From: Bog-473 sp963809825
GTDB taxonomy: Bacteria > Actinomycetota > Acidimicrobiia > Acidimicrobiales > RAAP-2
Length of the DNA stretch: 64,000 nt
Assembly (NCBI GenBank): GCA_963809825.1
Contig: CAWELJ010000002.1
Span: 372,001-436,000 of the forward strand
Reading direction: 5' to 3'
Shown here piece after piece: positions 61,121-64,000 of this stretch. Position 1 is the stretch's first letter. Every line of letters starts with the position of its first letter. Made by a program: the position numbers and the translations under genes. The notes beneath the pieces were generated by a model that was not told the DNA's origin, did not search any database, and was given only the letters and a program-made list of their open reading frames with translations.

Positions 61121-62709
61121 AGGACACGCCCCCCGGCGTTCCCTTCGGGACGAAGCTCCACCAGGTCGCCGAGGCGAACCCCGACGGTCTCGCCATCATC
61201 TTCGCGGCCGAGGACGGCAGCGAGCGCAGCGTCACGTTCGGCGACCTCGACCGGCGGTCGACCCAACTAGCCCGGGTGCTGGTGTCGCGGGGGCTCACGG
61301 TCGGGGACTTCATGGCCGTCTGCCTGCGGAACTCGCCCGAGCACCTCGTTGCGACCTTCGCAGGATGGAAGGTCGGAGCGGTTGTCGTCCCGATGCGGTG
61401 GAACCTCCCCGAATGGGAGCGCGACCGGGTGCTGGCGGTCATCGGTCCCCGCCTGATCGTCGGGGCCGAGCAGGCGGACCTCTTCGAGGAGGCGGCGTCG
61501 GCCTCCACCAGTCCGCTTCCGGAGGCGACGCCCCCGCGGGGGTGGGGGATCTGTAGCTCGGGGTCGACGGGCACACCGAAGGTGATCGTGATGAAGAACC
61601 CCGGGCTCTATGTCCAGGGCGCGGCGACCGCTGCAGCCGTGGAGTCGTACGGGCCGCTGCCCCAGCCGCAGCGGGTGCTGATACCGGCGCCGCTCTACCA
61701 CGCCAACGGCTTCACGGTCACGCGGAACCTCATGTCGGGCGTCGAAGTCGTCCTCCTCGAGCGGTTCGACGCCCGGCGGGTGCTCGACCTGATCGAACGG
61801 CACCGCGTGACCGGGTTCGTCGGGGCGACTCCCATGCTGCAGCGTTTGGCCCAGGTGCCCGACATCGACCGGCGGGACCTGTCGTCACTCGACTGGGTGC
61901 AGCAGGGAGCAGCGTTGCTCCCGCTCTGGCTCGGACGCCGGTGGTGCGAACTCGTCGGGCCCGAGCACTTCTTCGTGACCTACGGCGCCTCGGAACGGCA
62001 TGGCTACGTGTGTTGCCGCGGCGACGAATGGCTCGAACGACCGGGAACCGTCGGCCGGGGCTACATGGGTACCGACATCCGGATCATCGGCGACACCGGA
62101 GAGGTGCTCCCGGCCGGGGAGATCGGCGGGATCTACATGCGCCGGCCGTCCGGTCCGGAAGCGGTGTACATGGGCGACGACGTCGAGCCGATGCGGTCGA
62201 CCGATGACGGGTTCTTCACCGTCGGCGACCTGGGCTGGGTGGATGACCACGGCTACCTCTTCGTGTCCGACCGCCGGGTCGACATGATCGTGACCGGAGG
62301 GGCGAACGTGTTCCCCGCCGAGGTCGAGGCCGCGCTGAGCGAGCACCCGGCGGTCGCCGACGTCATCGTCGTCGGCCTGCGGGATCCCGAATGGGGACGG
62401 CGGGTGCACGCCATCGTCCAGCCGGCGGACCCCGCCTGTGCGCCCCGTCCCGCCGACATCGTTGCCTTCGCCAAGGAGCGGCTCGCGGCGTACAAGGTGC
62501 CGAAGACCGTGGAGCTGGTGGAGGTCATCCCGCGGAACGACGTCATGAAATTCAACCGGGCCGCCCTGACCGAGGAGCGGGACGAACGGGGCTCCGAGTC
62601 GGAGAGCGGGGCGCGTAGAGACCTTGACCCGCCGGAGGACGCGGATCGGGCAACCCCGGTGGGATCCGGTCGGCGGAACGCAGGGCCGGGACCGGGACGG
62701 CAGAAATGA
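61117..62709 (+). CDS. Acyl-CoA synthetase (AMP-forming)
   Basis: 530 residues, ANL superfamily. ATP motif SSGSTGTPK, then YGASE, and GWVDDHGYLFVSDR with the ribose-binding Asp, hinge Arg and VTGGANVFPAEVEA. The adenylation Lys is expected in VMKFNRAAL. It activates a carboxylic acid as a CoA thioester for the dehydrogenase pair encoded upstream. About 45 extra residues rich in Arg, Gly and Pro trail after the usual end, possibly because the original stop was lost. Confidence 0.9.
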   Translation: MKDTPPGVPFGTKLHQVAEANPDGLAIIFAAEDGSERSVTFGDLDRRSTQLARVLVSRGLTVGDFMAVCLRNSPEHLVATFAGWKVGAVVVPMRWNLPEWERDRVLAVIGPRLIVGAEQADLFEEAASASTSPLPEATPPRGWGICSSGSTGTPKVIVMKNPGLYVQGAATAAAVESYGPLPQPQRVLIPAPLYHANGFTVTRNLMSGVEVVLLERFDARRVLDLIERHRVTGFVGATPMLQRLAQVPDIDRRDLSSLDWVQQGAALLPLWLGRRWCELVGPEHFFVTYGASERHGYVCCRGDEWLERPGTVGRGYMGTDIRIIGDTGEVLPAGEIGGIYMRRPSGPEAVYMGDDVEPMRSTDDGFFTVGDLGWVDDHGYLFVSDRRVDMIVTGGANVFPAEVEAALSEHPAVADVIVVGLRDPEWGRRVHAIVQPADPACAPRPADIVAFAKERLAAYKVPKTVELVEVIPRNDVMKFNRAALTEERDERGSESESGARRDLDPPEDADRATPVGSGRRNAGPGPGRQK

Positions 62710-62776
62710 AACGAGCCCTCCCGGTGTTGAATTCGGTGTTGTTGGGCAAGGCCACTTCAGTGGCAAAGGAGTCGAC

Positions 62777-63250
62777 GTGACGGAGAGCTACCGCAAGGAC
62801 CCGGGAACCGTTTCCCAGCTGACCCCCCGCCAGTTCGCGGTCACCCAGGAGAGTGCCACCGAGCCGGCCTTCGAGAACGAGTTCTGGGACCACAAGGAGG
62901 CCGGCATCTATGTCGACGTGGTCTCGGGCGAGCCACTGTTCGCCTCGACCAGGAAGTTCGACAGCGGGTGCGGATGGCCCAGCTTCACGAGGCCCCTCGA
63001 GCCGGCCAACGTGGTCGAGAACGCGGACCGGACCCACGGCATGGTCAGGACGGAGGTCCGCTCGACCCATGGGGACAGCCACCTCGGCCACGTCTTCGAC
63101 GACGGCCCCGCCGAAGAGGGAGGGCTGCGCTACTGCATCAACTCCGCCGCCCTGCGCTTCGTCCCCTACGAGGACCTCGAGGCCGAGGGCTACGGTGAGT
63201 ACACGAAGCTCTTCGACGGCCCCGTCAAGGGGCAGGAGGTGGCCCGATGA
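62777..63250 (+). CDS. msrB: Peptide methionine sulfoxide reductase MsrB
   Basis: 157 residues from GTG 62777, with AAAGGAG 6 nt upstream. Family blocks: AFENEFWDHKEAGIYVDVVSG, KFDSGCGWPSF, HLGHVFDDGP, and RYCINSAALRF with the catalytic Cys. It reduces the R-form of methionine sulfoxide in proteins. The common zinc-binding CxxC pairs are absent. The stop overlaps the msrA start (ATGA), so the two repair enzymes are coupled. Confidence 0.94.
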   Translation: MTESYRKDPGTVSQLTPRQFAVTQESATEPAFENEFWDHKEAGIYVDVVSGEPLFASTRKFDSGCGWPSFTRPLEPANVVENADRTHGMVRTEVRSTHGDSHLGHVFDDGPAEEGGLRYCINSAALRFVPYEDLEAEGYGEYTKLFDGPVKGQEVAR

Positions 63251-63786
63251 GCGTCACGACAGAGAAGGCGATCCTCGCCGGCGGGTGCTTCTGGGGGATG
63301 CAGGACCTCATCCGCAAGCGCCCCGGCGTGATCTCGACGCGGGTGGGCTACACGGGTGGGGACGTCCCCAACGCCACCTACCGGAACCACGGGACCCATG
63401 CCGAGGCGATCGAGATCACGTTCGACCCGGCGTTGACGTCCTACCGCGACCTGCTGGAGTTCTTCTTCCAGATCCACGATCCGACGACACGGAACCGCCA
63501 GGGCAACGACGTCGGCACCAGCTACCGCTCGGCGATCTTCTACCTCGACGACGACCAGCGCCGGGTGGCGCAGGACACCATCGCGGATGTCGAGGCGTCG
63601 GGCCTCTGGCCGGGCGCGGTGGTCACCGAGGTCGCGCCGGCGGGGCCGTTCTGGGAGGCCGAGCCCGAGCACCAGGACTATCTCGAGCACTACCCGAACG
63701 GGTACACCTGCCACTTCCCGCGCCCGGGATGGGTGCTGCCCCGTCGCAACCAGGAGGTCGCCGGCGAGCGGGAGAGCGTCGGGTGA
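63247..63786 (+). CDS. msrA: Peptide methionine sulfoxide reductase MsrA
   Basis: 179 residues. The catalytic motif GGCFWG is at the N-terminus, with YTGG and YRNHGTHAEAIEITFDP following, and GNDVGTSYRSAIFY later. It reduces the S-form of methionine sulfoxide and complements MsrB. Convergent with the encapsulin gene, 21 nt apart. Confidence 0.95.
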   Translation: MSVTTEKAILAGGCFWGMQDLIRKRPGVISTRVGYTGGDVPNATYRNHGTHAEAIEITFDPALTSYRDLLEFFFQIHDPTTRNRQGNDVGTSYRSAIFYLDDDQRRVAQDTIADVEASGLWPGAVVTEVAPAGPFWEAEPEHQDYLEHYPNGYTCHFPRPGWVLPRRNQEVAGERESVG

Positions 63787-63807
63787 CCCCGGCGCCTCCC
63801 GGCGCCG

Positions 63808-64000
63808 TCAGCTGCCGAAGCGAAGGGTGACCGCCGCATCCGGTTCGAGCACCCGGAAGCTGAAGGTCTCCTCGATGTAGAGCCGGACGACGTCGGCGTC
63901 GTGGTCGAGATAGCCGATCGACAGGTCCTGCCCGCAATCGAACTGGAAGTCCCCGCCGCGCTGGCTCAGCACGACGCCTCCGTCCAGGCCGGGCGCCCAC
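63808..64000 (-). CDS. Encapsulin nanocompartment shell protein, C-terminal fragment
   Basis: 64 codons in the window; the 5' part lies beyond the right edge. The peptide WAPGLDGGVV, RGGDFQF, GQDLSIGYLDHDADVVRLY and EETFSFRVLEPDAAVTLRF matches the C-terminal end of family 1 encapsulins (linocin M18/Cfp29), where GGD, GQDLSIGY and a final F-x-V strand are typical. Encapsulins assemble into protein shells that enclose a peroxidase or ferritin-like cargo. The cargo gene should be adjacent outside the window. Stop is TGA at 63810-63808. Confidence 0.85.
   Translation of the reverse strand, partial: WAPGLDGGVVLSQRGGDFQFDCGQDLSIGYLDHDADVVRLYIEETFSFRVLEPDAAVTLRFGS

Overview
The window is a GC-rich bacterial chromosome segment. 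Two WhiB-family genes, a Mycobacterium-type Sdh1 membrane anchor, a UPF0182/PDZ-Lon/zincin neighbourhood of the kind seen in mycobacteria, F420-type oxidoreductases, an NDMA-dependent alcohol dehydrogenase and many P450s place it in the Actinomycetota. A lineage near the Acidimicrobiia is my inference, not something the sequence proves. Many genes start with GTG and overlap by ATGA or GTGA.

Region 1 (1-19.1 kb) looks like conserved core. It holds the Sdh1-type succinate dehydrogenase (sdhA edge and membrane anchor) with a divergent LysR gene, a MoxR-like ATPase plus VWA protein pair, two WhiB regulators around a glutamate formimidoyltransferase-like gene, a degenerate zincin, an HtrA-like protein that has lost its catalytic residues, mreB, a HEAT-repeat protein, a PDZ-Lon (YlbL-type) protease, a DivIVA-type coiled-coil protein with an unexpected phage-head-like Cys/His tail, and a UPF0182 membrane protein. 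An initiator tRNA closes the region.

Region 2 (19.25-31.6 kb) begins right after tRNA-fMet and reads as accessory DNA. It carries small redox and detoxification genes (nitronate monooxygenase, two redoxin paralogues, a cupin, VOC proteins, a flavoprotein disulfide-reductase homologue, an F420/NADP-type reductase, an SDR), a GH15 glucosidase/trehalase, and a dinB gene with a clear LexA box. A broken second copy of one VOC gene lies beside dinB. No integrase was seen.

Region 3 (31.8-40.5 kb) is one co-directional cluster for a branched-chain-amino-acid-type (Liv) ABC importer: lipoprotein receptor, a fused LivH-LivM permease, and two ATPases. Five unrecognised membrane or exported proteins are interleaved. 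A strongly structured leader precedes the receptor gene.

Region 4 (40.5-62.7 kb) is a large catabolic cluster: three P450s, an F420-type luciferase-like oxidoreductase, an epoxide hydrolase, two amidohydrolase-2 proteins, a D-aminoacylase-like hydrolase, an NDMA-type alcohol dehydrogenase, SDRs, an aldehyde dehydrogenase, a two-subunit acyl-CoA dehydrogenase and an acyl-CoA synthetase. The likely logic is hydroxylation, oxidation of alcohol to aldehyde to acid, CoA activation, then dehydrogenation of a hydrophobic substrate. A TetR gene and three copies of a TGTCA-N5-TGACA-like site, one before each of three transcription units, suggest a local regulon. One SDR is frameshifted and one flavin monooxygenase survives only as a fragment.

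Region 5 (62.7-64 kb) has msrB-msrA and, at the very edge, the C-terminus of an encapsulin shell protein on the minus strand.
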